Below, in pieces: positions 53,733-62,459 of a stretch of DNA of 64,000 bases. Below the pieces are notes generated by a model. It worked only from the letters and a program-made list of their open reading frames with translations. It did not search any database and was not told where the DNA came from. Position numbers and translations under genes: made by a program. The DNA lies in assembly GCA_035307765.1 (NCBI GenBank), contig DATGHU010000026.1, positions 170,099-234,098 of the forward strand, written 5' to 3'. Origin of the DNA: a bacterium (GTDB lineage Bacteria; Sysuimicrobiota; Sysuimicrobiia; Sysuimicrobiales; Segetimicrobiaceae). Numbering within the stretch: the stretch's first letter is position 1; each line of letters opens with the position of its first letter.

Positions 53733-54513
53733 ACCCCCGGCCGCCCTGGCGTTCCTCCGCCACGTCTTCGCCGTCGCGGGCGCCGAGATCCGAAAGCTCC
53801 GGCACGACCCGCTCGAGCTACTGTCCCGGGCGGTTCAACCGACGCTCTGGCTGGTCGTCTTCGGCCAGGTGATGGCGCGGCTCCGGGGCGTCCCCACCGG
53901 GCGCCTCACCTATTTGGCCTTCATGGCCCCCGGGATCCTCGCGCAGAGCGTCCTCTTCATCGCCATCTTCTACGGGATCGCGACCATCTGGGAGCGCGAC
54001 CTCGGGATCCTCCACAAACTGCTGGTGAGCCCGGCCACCCGAACGGCGCTGGTCCTCGGCAAAGCGCTGTCCGCGGGCGTCCGCGCCCTCTCACAAGCGA
54101 TCATCGTCTACGCCCTCGCGGTGCTGATGCGCATCGACGTGAACTTCCACCCGGCGAACGTGGTGGGCGTCCTCGTGCTGGTCATCATGGGCTCCGCCCT
54201 CTTCTCGATGTTTTCGGTCGTCATGGCGTGCCTGGTCAAGACGCGGGAGCGGTTCATGGGCATCGGCCAGATCTTGACGATGCCGCTGTTCTTCGCCAGC
54301 AATGCCATCTATCCCATCAGCCTGATGCCCGACTGGCTGCGCCTGCTCTCGGCCATCAACCCCCTCACCTACCAAGTCGACGCCCTGCGCGCGCTCATGG
54401 TCAACGGCGGAACGAGTGCCCTGGGCTTGGGAACCGATTTTGGCGTCCTGCTCCTTGGGACCGCGCTGTTCGTGGGATTGGCAGCCAAGTTGTATCCACA
54501 GATGGTGACGTGA
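53689..54513 (+). CDS. ABC-2 type transporter permease
   Basis: 274 residues. Six membrane segments; RAVQPTLWLVVFGQVM near residue 40 is typical of DrrB-like ABC-2 permeases, with FMAPGILAQSVLFIAIFYG and FFASNAIYPISLMPDWLR further on. GTG at 53689 has AAGGAGG eight bases upstream, which fixes the start although the frame is open to 53542. It overlaps the ATPase gene by 44 bases. Confidence 0.92.
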   Translation: MSSYVPAIPPDVFREPPAALAFLRHVFAVAGAEIRKLRHDPLELLSRAVQPTLWLVVFGQVMARLRGVPTGRLTYLAFMAPGILAQSVLFIAIFYGIATIWERDLGILHKLLVSPATRTALVLGKALSAGVRALSQAIIVYALAVLMRIDVNFHPANVVGVLVLVIMGSALFSMFSVVMACLVKTRERFMGIGQILTMPLFFASNAIYPISLMPDWLRLLSAINPLTYQVDALRALMVNGGTSALGLGTDFGVLLLGTALFVGLAAKLYPQMVT

Positions 54514-54895
54514 CGTCCCTTCAAGGTCACCGAGACAAGCCTCGGCAAGCGGGCCTTGGACGGCCTGTGATCGGTGTGACGGATATGACGAGGATCGGGG
54601 CGATGTCCGAAGACGCCTGCGACGCCATCGAATGTCTCCCCCACCGTGCGGGATACCCTCGACGGCCTGGTCGAACCGATCGTTCCGGTTCTCCAGGAAT
54701 TGATGCACTCCGCGCTCGCGCGGTTTCGATTCGGCAGAAGACAGAGCATACGTGGCATCGACGGGGACCGACTTCACCGAGCACCGCCCGCATCCTCACC
54801 GCCGCTGGCCGCGTAGGCCGTACTCGCTCGTCGGCTGCGGCGGTGAGGCCGCCATCCCCAGCCGTATGGTGGCGGGCGCCTGAATCAGGAGACAA
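54514..54895. other. Convergent spacer
   Basis: No gene is called. A plus-strand frame from a GTG at 54646 reads VRDTLDGLVEPIVPVLQEL and looks helical, but it has no ribosome binding site and ends after about 56 codons. It might be a fragment. No hairpin with a T-run was found. Confidence 0.3.
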
Positions 54896-56107
54896 TCACG
54901 AAGCGGTCCAGGCCAGGACGTCCCACCCGTTGTAGAGATATCCCTGCGGATTCCAGAATCCATCACGCGGCTGCGTCCGACCGCGCGAGTCCGTCGCGCG
55001 CACCGCGATCTCGTGACGCCCGGGGGCGAACGTCGCCGTGAACTCCCACTGATACCACGCGTAGGCGGATCCGGGCGTCGTGATCCGGGCCGGCCGCCAC
55101 GCCCCGCCGTCCGCCGAGACCTCCACCGTCGCGATCGCGGTCTCCCCCGCGTACGCGACACCGGCAAAGGCGCTCGACCCCGCCGGCATCGTCTCGCTGC
55201 CGGTCGGTGAGGTGAAGAACGAGTTCACCGGGAACACCGTGGTGGGGACGAAGTCCTGCGAGAAGTTGAAGGTCTTGTCGGTCGGATTGATCGGCACGGG
55301 GTTGATGCGGTAGAGATCTTTCATGTACGGTCCGTTCCACTCCTGAGCGCCCAGGTGAATCGCTCGGACCCACTTCACGTTGGCCGACCCGACCCATCCC
55401 GGAACCAGCGCCCGGACCGGAAACCCGTGCAGGACCGGCAGCGGCTGCGCGTTCATCTCGAAAACGAGCAGCGTGTTTGGGTCGAGGGCTTTCTCGATCG
55501 GGATGCTGCGGACGTACGGCGGAGCGGCGCCGTTGGGATCGCTTCCCTCGAACGCGACGTGATGGGCCCTGACCGTGGGGTTCGCCGACAGCAGCACGTC
55601 GCGCAAGCGAACGCCGGCCCACCGGGCGTTCCCGACGGCCCCGCGATCCCATTGCCCGCCCGCGGCCTTCGGCTGGAAGTGCCCGCGCCGGTTGCCCGCA
55701 CACTGCAGCCACGCCGTCAGCTCGACGCGCGGCAACCGCTGCACCTCGGCCCACCCGAGGCGCAGCGGTTGCCCGACCTCGCCGTCCACGGTCATCTCCC
55801 ACGTCTCCCGGCTGAGCTGCGCGTATCCCGGCAGATGCAGGCGGACGAAGAACCAGTCGTTGGGGGTGATCCACGTCCGCAGGGACTGAATCGGCGTCTC
55901 CAGGTTGATCGGCGACCGACTGATCACCTTCATCCCCGGGGCGACCCCCGGGATCGCGGGCTCCTGCGCCAGGGCGCCGCGGACCGCCGCCCACGACCCG
56001 CCCAGCGCCGCAGCCCCCACGAACACCCCCGATCGCACGAGCAGCCCGCGCCGCGTCAGGCGGTGGCTGCCCCCTGCCTCCAGTCCGGGCACGCGTTCCC
56101 CGTCCAT
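54896..56107 (-). CDS. Sulfite-oxidase-like molybdopterin enzyme, Tat-exported
   Basis: 403 residues. The N-terminus has a twin-arginine signal (RLTRRGLLVRSG with Arg-Arg). The molybdopterin domain shows WFFVRLHLPGY, TAWLQCAGNRRGHF with the molybdenum-ligand Cys, PVRALVPGWVGSANVKW, and a Mo-co dimerisation domain (FAGVAYAGETAIATVEVS). It would oxidise sulfite to sulfate outside the cell membrane. ATG at 56107 has GGGAGG about ten bases upstream. The next gene in the unit codes for a copper protein, a likely electron acceptor. Confidence 0.9.
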   Translation of the reverse strand: MDGERVPGLEAGGSHRLTRRGLLVRSGVFVGAAALGGSWAAVRGALAQEPAIPGVAPGMKVISRSPINLETPIQSLRTWITPNDWFFVRLHLPGYAQLSRETWEMTVDGEVGQPLRLGWAEVQRLPRVELTAWLQCAGNRRGHFQPKAAGGQWDRGAVGNARWAGVRLRDVLLSANPTVRAHHVAFEGSDPNGAAPPYVRSIPIEKALDPNTLLVFEMNAQPLPVLHGFPVRALVPGWVGSANVKWVRAIHLGAQEWNGPYMKDLYRINPVPINPTDKTFNFSQDFVPTTVFPVNSFFTSPTGSETMPAGSSAFAGVAYAGETAIATVEVSADGGAWRPARITTPGSAYAWYQWEFTATFAPGRHEIAVRATDSRGRTQPRDGFWNPQGYLYNGWDVLAWTAS

Positions 56108-56154
56108 CCCGCCCCCCTCCCTGTCGGTGGTGATCTTCCCCGCCGACCCAAGCG

Positions 56155-56694
56155 TTACTTGGTGGTCACCGACGGTGCGTCCAGCCCGTTCACCACGTCG
56201 AACTCGTCCCACATGCCGATCAACGCGTGGCCGGGGACGCCGCAGATGAGGGCGTACGTCCCGGCGCTCAGGGCGGTGAAGCTGAAGCGCAGCGGAGGAT
56301 CGTGCGACGTGATGCCCGTCTCGAAGTCGGCGGGGGCCGCTCCGGGGAATGCCGGCGTCATCCCACTACCTTTCATGCGTTGGTCCCAGGCGGCCACCAG
56401 CGCGCTGTGTGAGACGTCCGCCGCGGCGTTTCGCATCGTCACCTGCACCCTGGTCCCAATCGGCACTTTCACGATCAGCGCACCGCCGGCGTAGCCGTTG
56501 AAGTTGTAACCGTCTGCCTGGGCCGCGGTGAGGTCCAAGGACGCGGTGCGCGTGGCGCCGTCGTAGCCGACGGGTGGGGGCGTCCCCGCCCCGAGTGCTC
56601 CGGCCGACGTCACCGCAACCGCCGCAAAGACGAGCCCACCGGCCCAGGGCGCCCATCCCCGGGGGCCCCGACAACGGCGGGTGCTACGATGCAC
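56155..56694 (-). CDS. Sulfocyanin-like cupredoxin
   Basis: 179 residues. N-terminal signal or anchor segment (GGLVFAAVAVTSAGALG), then NFNGYAGGALIVKVPIGTRV, the copper ligand His in DVSHSALVA, and the ligand loop YALICGVPGHALIGMWDEF with Cys, His and Met. This pattern fits sulfocyanin, a blue copper protein. It lies 47 bases upstream of the sulfite-oxidase-like gene and probably passes its electrons to a terminal oxidase. Start is GTG at 56694. Confidence 0.85.
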   Translation of the reverse strand: MHRSTRRCRGPRGWAPWAGGLVFAAVAVTSAGALGAGTPPPVGYDGATRTASLDLTAAQADGYNFNGYAGGALIVKVPIGTRVQVTMRNAAADVSHSALVAAWDQRMKGSGMTPAFPGAAPADFETGITSHDPPLRFSFTALSAGTYALICGVPGHALIGMWDEFDVVNGLDAPSVTTK

Positions 56695-56861
56695 GGGCGT
56701 TCATTGTGCGGCATCTTGAGAACGGGCCTCAACGTATGCACGACGCACGGGCCCCATCCCAGGGGACCACTACCGTTCCGCTCGGGGGAAATCCTGCCGG
56801 CGCGGATCCCCACGTCGGAGACGTCGCGGGATCGAGCGGCGATTCGCCGAATGCTACAGGC

Positions 56862-57971
56862 ATGGTGATCACCCTCGACGACCTGCGGCGGTTTGCCGTT
56901 GCCCGCAGCCTCTTCACGCCGGCCACACTCACGCGCACCCTCAACCGGTTCGGCTATGTCCAGGCCGATCCGATCCGCGCGCCGGCGCGCGCGCAGGATC
57001 TGATCCTGCGCCACCGCGTCAAGGACTACCGCGCCGGCGACCTGGAACGCCGCTACGCGAAGCTCGACGTCGAGGAAGATTTCTTCGTCACCTACGGCTT
57101 CGTGACCGGCGCCGTCCAGGCGCTGATGCATCCGCGTCCGGATATCAGCGTCCCCGCCGAAGGGGATCGGCCCTGGCCCGCGACCCGCAGGAATCGGGCC
57201 CGGCTCCTGCTGGAGTTTGTGCGCGAACGCGGCGCGGTGCACCCGCGAGAGGTCGATGATCATTTCTCGCACGGCACGGTGAGGAACTACTGGGGCGGCT
57301 CGTCGAACGCCACGACCCAACTGCTGGACGCCATGCACTACCGCGGCCTGCTGCGCGTGGTCCGGCGCGAGGGCGGCATCCGCATCTACGCCCTGCGCCG
57401 GCACGGGCCCGGGCCGGCGAATGAGGCCGCGCGCGGCGCGCGGATCGACCGGCTGATTGATGTGGCCGTCCGCATCTACGCGCCGCTGCCCGCGGCGAGC
57501 CTGTCGTTCTTTGTGCGCCGGCTGCGCTTTGCCGTGCCGCAGTGGCGCGGAGAGCTGACGAGCGCCCTCGCGCGGGCCAAACAGCGGCTGGCGCACGCGC
57601 GCGTCGATGGGGTCGACTGGTATTGGCCGGCCGAGGAGGACGCGGCGCGCCAGACGGCGCAGGAGACGGTGCGGTTGCTGACACCCTTCGATCCGATGGT
57701 GCGCGACCGCGCCCGCTTCGAACTGCTGTGGGGTTGGGTGTACCGCTTCGAAGCCTACACGCCGCCGCCCAAACGCAAGCTCGGCTACTACGCGCTGCCG
57801 CTGCTGTGGCGAGATCGCGTCATCGGCTGGGGGAACCTATCGGTGAGGAACGGCGAACTTGCGTCTGAGGTCGGCTACGTTGAGTCGCACCCGCCCCGCG
57901 ATCGCGCCTTCAAGCGCGAACTCGAAGCGGAACTGGATCGCGTGCGCGCGTTTCTGGGCCTGAAATCCTAA
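56862..57971 (+). CDS. Winged-helix DNA glycosylase-like protein (AlkZ/YcaQ family)
   Basis: 369 residues. The start MVITLDDLRRFAVARSLF is followed by FGYVQADPIRAPARAQDL, the conserved Gln-x-Asp of the AlkZ/YcaQ family, then repeated winged-helix segments and a C-terminal GYYALPLLWRDRVIGW. Known relatives remove alkylated or cross-linked bases. The frame is open further upstream, but those residues are Pro/Arg-rich. It runs divergently from the sulfocyanin operon. Confidence 0.8.
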   Translation: MVITLDDLRRFAVARSLFTPATLTRTLNRFGYVQADPIRAPARAQDLILRHRVKDYRAGDLERRYAKLDVEEDFFVTYGFVTGAVQALMHPRPDISVPAEGDRPWPATRRNRARLLLEFVRERGAVHPREVDDHFSHGTVRNYWGGSSNATTQLLDAMHYRGLLRVVRREGGIRIYALRRHGPGPANEAARGARIDRLIDVAVRIYAPLPAASLSFFVRRLRFAVPQWRGELTSALARAKQRLAHARVDGVDWYWPAEEDAARQTAQETVRLLTPFDPMVRDRARFELLWGWVYRFEAYTPPPKRKLGYYALPLLWRDRVIGWGNLSVRNGELASEVGYVESHPPRDRAFKRELEAELDRVRAFLGLKS

Positions 57972-58023
57972 GCAACGGATAGCGGATGCGCATCACACCG
58001 ACATATCGAACAAACGACGGCGC

Positions 58024-58052
58024 TTGACAAATGCCGACCCCGGAAGCAGAAT
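58024..58052 (+). promoter_or_regulatory. Sigma-70-like promoter
   Basis: TTGACA at 58024-58029 is a perfect -35 box, and CAGAAT at 58047-58052 lies exactly 17 bases on as a four-of-six -10 box. A start near 58059 would put the GEMM riboswitch at the head of the transcript. Confidence 0.65.
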
Positions 58053-58073
58053 GAAGAAAATCGCATAGCACCA

Positions 58074-58158
58074 GCACCTCCGATAAAGGCAAACCCGAAG
58101 CAATTCGGGGACGCAAAGCCACGGGACCCTCGGGGTCAGCCGGGTTACCGAAGAGGGC
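58074..58158 (+). ncRNA. Cyclic di-GMP class I (GEMM-I) riboswitch
   Basis: The core runs AAAGGCAAACC (58085), GGGGACGCAAAGCCACGG, then GTCAGCCGGGTTACCG (58135-58150). These are the invariant elements of GEMM-I aptamers: GGCAAACC, GACGCAAAGCC and GGTTACCG. P1 can form between CCTC (58077-58080) and GAGG (58153-58156). A terminator follows at 58172-58211. The ligand is expected to be c-di-GMP; some GEMM-I variants prefer cGAMP, and that cannot be settled by eye. The regulated genes are the two glycine-rich secreted proteins downstream. Confidence 0.9.
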
Positions 58159-58171
58159 TCCGAACGTATAA

Positions 58172-58211
58172 GGCACGGGGCCCTTCGCGGGGCGCCGTGC
58201 CGTTTTCGTTT
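58172..58211 (+). terminator. Intrinsic terminator in the riboswitch expression platform
   Basis: GGCACGG (58172-58178) pairs with CCGTGCC (58195-58201), with further GGGCC-type pairs inside, followed by GTTTTCGTTT. It starts 13 bases after the aptamer P1, so ligand binding could switch between readthrough and termination. Confidence 0.8.
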
Positions 58212-58494
58212 CGCACGGTTCCCTCCGCACCCTGCTGTGGTACCTGGCCGCGCGCACGTTTGGCGCTGCGTCTCCGATAGTCGCCGCACACGATCCCGCA
58301 CCGGTCTATCTCGCGCACGTCGCACGCTTGGATGCCGACGCCGATCCTGGCGGGCATCCCCCCTGTCACAGGCGAGCTCTTCGCTGTCTTAGCACTGCTG
58401 TGTCTGGACGCAAGGTTCGCAGGCGATTCCGGAGGGAGGTGAATCCGTACTGCCTCGAGATCGCGGTTGCGATTAACCCACACGGAGGTGAACT

Positions 58495-60348
58495 GTGAGG
58501 AAAGGTGCCAGACGTTCAAAGGTCCTGTACTTTGCTGTGACGCTCGTGCTGGCGTTTTCGGTTTCGGCGTGGTATTTGGGCGCGAGCCTGCCGGCCGCCC
58601 ATGCCATGGACTCGGGCAACGGCGGGGCGGGCGGCACCGGCGGTGCCGGCGGTAGCAACAATACCATCGGTTCCGGCAATGGCGCAACCGGTGGCGGGGG
58701 CGGCAACGGCGGGAACACCAACTCCGGCGTCTCCGGGAACGGCGGGAACGGTGGGGCCGGCGGGATCGGCGGCGACGGGAACTCAGGCGTGGTGGACAAT
58801 AGCTCCGGCAGCTCCAACAGCAATTCTGGTGAGGCGGGGAACGGCGCGGCGGGCGGCGCGGGTGGCAACGGCGGGGACACCAACACGAACGGCTCCGGCA
58901 ACGGCGGGGCCGGCGGGGCAGGCGGCGCCGGCGGCGGCGCGGCGGGGAGCCTGGCCGGCACCACCAACACGGGCGTCCAAGACAACAGCACCGGTAGCGC
59001 CAACGCGAACGCCGGTTCGGCCGGCGACGGCGGCATCGGGGGCGCCGGGGGCAACGGCGGCACGTCGAATGACTCCGGCTCGGGCAACGGCGGCAACGGC
59101 GGCAACGGCGGCGCCGGCGGCGATCCCAACATCGGCGTCCAGGACAACAGTTCCGGCAGCAGCGATTTGAATGTCGGGGCAGCGGGCACGGGCGGCGCGG
59201 GCGGCAGCGGCGGGGCCGGCGGCAACTTGAACGGCAGCGGATCGGGCGGCGGCGGCGCTGGCGGAAACGCCGGGGCCGGGGGCAACGACAACACCGGCGT
59301 TCAGGACAGCAGCTCCGGTAGCCTCGACGGCAACTTCGGCACGGCGGGCGTCGGTGGGAACGGTGGGGCCGGCGGGGCCGGTGGGAACTCCAACACCAAC
59401 GGGTCAGGCATCGGCGGCGCCGGTGGCGCCGGTGGAGCGGGCGGCAACTCGAACGACGGCGTCGTGGACGGTAGCCTCGGGAGCGCGGACGGGAACGCGG
59501 GCTCGGCCGGCAACGGCGGTGCAGGTGGCAACGGCGGCACGGGCGGCAGCACCAACGACTCCGGTTCGGGCCTCGGCGGCGCGGGCGGGGCGGGCGGCAC
59601 GGGCGGCAACTCGAACGTGGGCGTCGGGGACCTTAGTTCTGCGAGCGGCGACGCCAACACCGGCTCCGCAGGCAACGGTGGGGCGGGTGGCGTCGGCGGG
59701 AACGGCGGGTCGACCAACGGAGCCGCTTCGGGGAACGGCGGCGCAGGTGGCGCCGGCGGGAACGGCGGCGGCGGCAACGTGGGCGTGTTTGACGGTAGTT
59801 CCACGAGCAGCGACACGAACACGGGCTCCGCAGGCAACGGTGGAGCGGGTGGCGCCGGCGGGAACGGCGGGTCGAGCAACGTAGCCGGCTCGGGGAACGG
59901 CGGTGCGGGCGGCACGGGCGGCGCGGGCGGCAACAGCAACATCGGCGTGATTGACGCGGGCGCGTCGACCACGAGCACCAACTCCGGAGCTTCCGGCAAC
60001 GGTGGTGCCGGTGGGTCGGGCGGAACCGGCGGCAACAATAACACCCTGAACTCGGGGAACGGCGGCGGCGGCGGGAACGGCGGCGGCGGCGGGAACAGCA
60101 ACGAGAACAATTCGGGCAACGGCGGCGCGGGCGGCGGCGGTGGCAACGCCGGTAACGGCAACTTCAACAACTCCGGCAACGGCGGAACCGGTGGCACGGG
60201 CGGCGGTGGCGGCAACTCCAACAACAACTCGAGCGGCAACGGCGGAATCGGCGGCGGCGGCGGGACCGGCGGCGGCGGCAACTCCAACAACTCCGGCAAC
60301 GGCGGGAGCGGCGGCGGCGGCGGCAAGGGCGGCAACAACAACACCTAG
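58495..60348 (+). CDS. Secreted Gly/Asn-rich repeat protein (PGRS-like), first of two
   Basis: 617 residues. A signal peptide (LYFAVTLVLAFSVSAW, ending AHAM) is followed by an almost Cys-free GGxGGxGGN chain. Residues 97-536 form eight tandem units; units 2 to 8 are exactly 54 residues and each opens with a GVQDNSSGS-like linker, and the first has an eight-residue insertion. The last 81 residues are Gly/Asn only, ending GGGGGKGGNNNT. GTG at 58495 has GGAGGTG four bases upstream. It lies behind the riboswitch-terminator. Polyglycine-II-type fibres in a biofilm matrix are the likely form, by inference; mycobacterial PE_PGRS resemblance is compositional. Confidence 0.85.
   Translation: MRKGARRSKVLYFAVTLVLAFSVSAWYLGASLPAAHAMDSGNGGAGGTGGAGGSNNTIGSGNGATGGGGGNGGNTNSGVSGNGGNGGAGGIGGDGNSGVVDNSSGSSNSNSGEAGNGAAGGAGGNGGDTNTNGSGNGGAGGAGGAGGGAAGSLAGTTNTGVQDNSTGSANANAGSAGDGGIGGAGGNGGTSNDSGSGNGGNGGNGGAGGDPNIGVQDNSSGSSDLNVGAAGTGGAGGSGGAGGNLNGSGSGGGGAGGNAGAGGNDNTGVQDSSSGSLDGNFGTAGVGGNGGAGGAGGNSNTNGSGIGGAGGAGGAGGNSNDGVVDGSLGSADGNAGSAGNGGAGGNGGTGGSTNDSGSGLGGAGGAGGTGGNSNVGVGDLSSASGDANTGSAGNGGAGGVGGNGGSTNGAASGNGGAGGAGGNGGGGNVGVFDGSSTSSDTNTGSAGNGGAGGAGGNGGSSNVAGSGNGGAGGTGGAGGNSNIGVIDAGASTTSTNSGASGNGGAGGSGGTGGNNNTLNSGNGGGGGNGGGGGNSNENNSGNGGAGGGGGNAGNGNFNNSGNGGTGGTGGGGGNSNNNSSGNGGIGGGGGTGGGGNSNNSGNGGSGGGGGKGGNNNT
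58783..60102 (+). repeat. Tandem repeat array: 8 units, 54 residues (162 bases) each
   Basis: Each unit has a GVxDxSxxS head, then GGxGG blocks and a short Asn/Asp step. Units 2 to 8 keep 54 residues exactly; unit 1 has 62. The array ends where the pattern turns into pure Gly-Asn runs. Confidence 0.9.
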
Positions 60349-60372
60349 ACGAGTCCTGGGAATCAGGTCACG

Positions 60373-60409
60373 GGTGGGGCGCCGGGGCACACGGCTCCGG
60401 CGCTCCACC
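60373..60409 (+). terminator. Strong hairpin between the two repeat-protein genes
   Basis: GGTGGGGCGCCGG and CCGGCGCTCCACC form a 13-bp stem with one G-U pair and an 11-base loop, 25 bases after the first gene. It lacks a T-run, so it may be a partial attenuator or RNA-stabilising element rather than a full terminator. Confidence 0.45.
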
Positions 60410-60495
60410 TCCCCTTCGAAGACACCCACCAGGGTGCGCGGCAGGATGCAGTGTAGGCGACTCGCAGGTGTGATCGAATCTATGGGGGCCAATCC

Positions 60496-62427
60496 ATGAG
60501 ACAACGACGAATGACACGAAGGATCCTGACCTGTGCGGTGACCGCGTTCCTCGCCGTGGTCATCCCGGTCTGGTACGGCACGTACGCCATCCCGGCGCAC
60601 GCCGGGCCGACGATCGGCAACGGCGGCGCGGGCGGCCAGGGCGGGAACGGCGGCAGCGACAACTCGAACGGTCAGGGCAATGGCGCGACCGGCGGCCAGG
60701 GCGGCGCCGGCGGCAGCAACCAGGGCGGGAACGGCGGTGACGGCGGGAACGGCGGCGACGGCGGCAGCAACCAGGGCGGAAACGGGGGCGCGGGCGGCAC
60801 GGGCGGCGCCGCGGGTAACGGCGGTGGGAGCGGCGGCGGTGTGGGCGGGACCGGAGGAAACGGCGGAGGCGGAGGCAACGGCGGGAACAATACCGGCGGC
60901 CAGGGCGCATCCGGCGGCAACGGCGGCGCGGCCGGCGCGGGCGCGGCTGCTGGTGGTGACGGCGGCTGGGGTGGCGCAGGCGGACACGGCGGCAACGGCG
61001 GCAATGACAACGGGGGCGATGGAACCGCAGGCGGCAACGGGAACAATGGAACCGATGCCAGCGGCACCCAGAACGGCCTGAACGGAGCGAACGGGGCCAA
61101 CGGCAAAAACGGACCGAACGACACGGCGCCTGGCCGTGGCGGCGATGGGAGCGGCGGCCCCGGCGGCTTCGCGGGAGATGGAGGAACGAACAACAGTAAC
61201 TCATCGGGCAACGGAGGCGCCGGCGGCGGGGGCGGGAACGGCGGCAGCAACAACAGCGGAGGCGGCTCCTCGGGCGCCGGCGGTGTCGGCGGCCAGGGAG
61301 GGAACGGCGGGAACACCAACGACACCAACTCGGGAAACGGGGGCGCGGGCGGCGGGGGTGGCAACGGCGGGAACAACAACACCGGGAGCGGAGCCGGATT
61401 CGGCGGGAACGGCGGACAAGCCGGTGACGGCGGCAACGGAAACACCAATGGTTCCGGGAACGGCGGCACCGGGGGTTCAGGCGGGACCGGGGGCGATCTG
61501 AACACCGGACCGGGGAGCGGTGACGGCGGTGACGGCGGCCAGGGCGGCAACGGCGGAAACACCAACGACTCGGGTTCCGGGAACGGCGGGAACGCCGGAA
61601 ACGGCGGGGCCGGCGGAGCCAGTAACGGCGGCAGCGGCTCCGGGAACGGCGGCGCCGGCGGCCAGGGCGGCGACGGCGGTGACCTAAACACCGGCGGGTC
61701 CGGGAACGGCGGAAATGCGGGCAACGGCGGGGCCGGTGGGGCCAACAACGGCGGGGCCGACACCGGTAACGGTGGTGCCGGCGGCCAGGGCGGCAACGGC
61801 GGCAACTCGAACGGCGGCGCATCCGGCATCGGCGGGAACGGAGCTGACGGCGGGGCCGGCGGGAGCGGAAACGGCGGCACCGACACCGGCAACGGCGGGG
61901 GTGGCGGGATGGGCGGCAATGGCGGCGACTTCAACCTGAGCGGCGCCGGCAATGGCGGGAACGCCGGAGGCGGGGGCAATGGCGGTGATGGGAACAATGG
62001 GACCGACACCGGCAACGGCGGGGCCGGCGGCCAGGGCGGCAACGGCGGCAACTTCAACACGCTGGCGGGCGGCGCGGGCGGCAGCGGCGGCACCGGCGGC
62101 AGCGGGGGCGGCGGTAACAGCGGGGCGAACGCAGGAAACGGCGGTGGAGGCGGTCAGGGCGGCGACGGCGGGAATGGGAACAACGGCGGCGGGAACGGTG
62201 GGAGTGCCGGGAACGGCGGCCAGGGCGGGAGCAACAACAACGGTGGCTCCGGCAACGGCGGTGGGGGCGGCCAGGGCGGAAACGGCGGCAGCGGCAATAG
62301 CGGGGCCAGCAACGGCAATGGCGGCACCGGCGGCGGTGGCGGCACCGGCGGCAGCGGCAACAGCGGCGGCTCCGGCAACGGCGGCGGAGGCGGCAAGGGT
62401 GGGAACGGAGGCCAAGGCAACACGTAG
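60496..62427 (+). CDS. Secreted Gly/Asn-rich repeat protein (PGRS-like), second
   Basis: 643 residues. A signal peptide (LTCAVTAFLAVVIPVW, ending AHAG) is followed by GGAGGQGGNGG-type sequence. Residues 341-545 are five exact 41-residue units (TGNGGAGGQGGNGG heads). The C-terminus GGGGGKGGNGGQGNT mirrors that of the first protein. GGGGG lies seven bases before the ATG. It is probably co-transcribed with the first gene under the riboswitch, with the hairpin at 60373-60409 setting their ratio. The repeat length differs from the first protein, so they are not simple duplicates. Confidence 0.85.
   Translation: MRQRRMTRRILTCAVTAFLAVVIPVWYGTYAIPAHAGPTIGNGGAGGQGGNGGSDNSNGQGNGATGGQGGAGGSNQGGNGGDGGNGGDGGSNQGGNGGAGGTGGAAGNGGGSGGGVGGTGGNGGGGGNGGNNTGGQGASGGNGGAAGAGAAAGGDGGWGGAGGHGGNGGNDNGGDGTAGGNGNNGTDASGTQNGLNGANGANGKNGPNDTAPGRGGDGSGGPGGFAGDGGTNNSNSSGNGGAGGGGGNGGSNNSGGGSSGAGGVGGQGGNGGNTNDTNSGNGGAGGGGGNGGNNNTGSGAGFGGNGGQAGDGGNGNTNGSGNGGTGGSGGTGGDLNTGPGSGDGGDGGQGGNGGNTNDSGSGNGGNAGNGGAGGASNGGSGSGNGGAGGQGGDGGDLNTGGSGNGGNAGNGGAGGANNGGADTGNGGAGGQGGNGGNSNGGASGIGGNGADGGAGGSGNGGTDTGNGGGGGMGGNGGDFNLSGAGNGGNAGGGGNGGDGNNGTDTGNGGAGGQGGNGGNFNTLAGGAGGSGGTGGSGGGGNSGANAGNGGGGGQGGDGGNGNNGGGNGGSAGNGGQGGSNNNGGSGNGGGGGQGGNGGSGNSGASNGNGGTGGGGGTGGSGNSGGSGNGGGGGKGGNGGQGNT
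61516..62130 (+). repeat. Tandem repeat array: 5 units, 41 residues (123 bases) each
   Basis: Units begin S/TGNGG and end in a TD/AD/AN dipeptide after an Asn-Gly-Gly step. The five units from residue 341 are the same length. The following copy is two residues shorter. Confidence 0.85.
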
Positions 62428-62459
62428 ACACACCGTGGAGGAGACGGGCTGATACACTG

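Noticed and set aside
58783-62130. CRISPR-like array in the repeat genes
   Set aside because: The repeats are in frame, without spacers, and encode a continuous signal-peptide protein.
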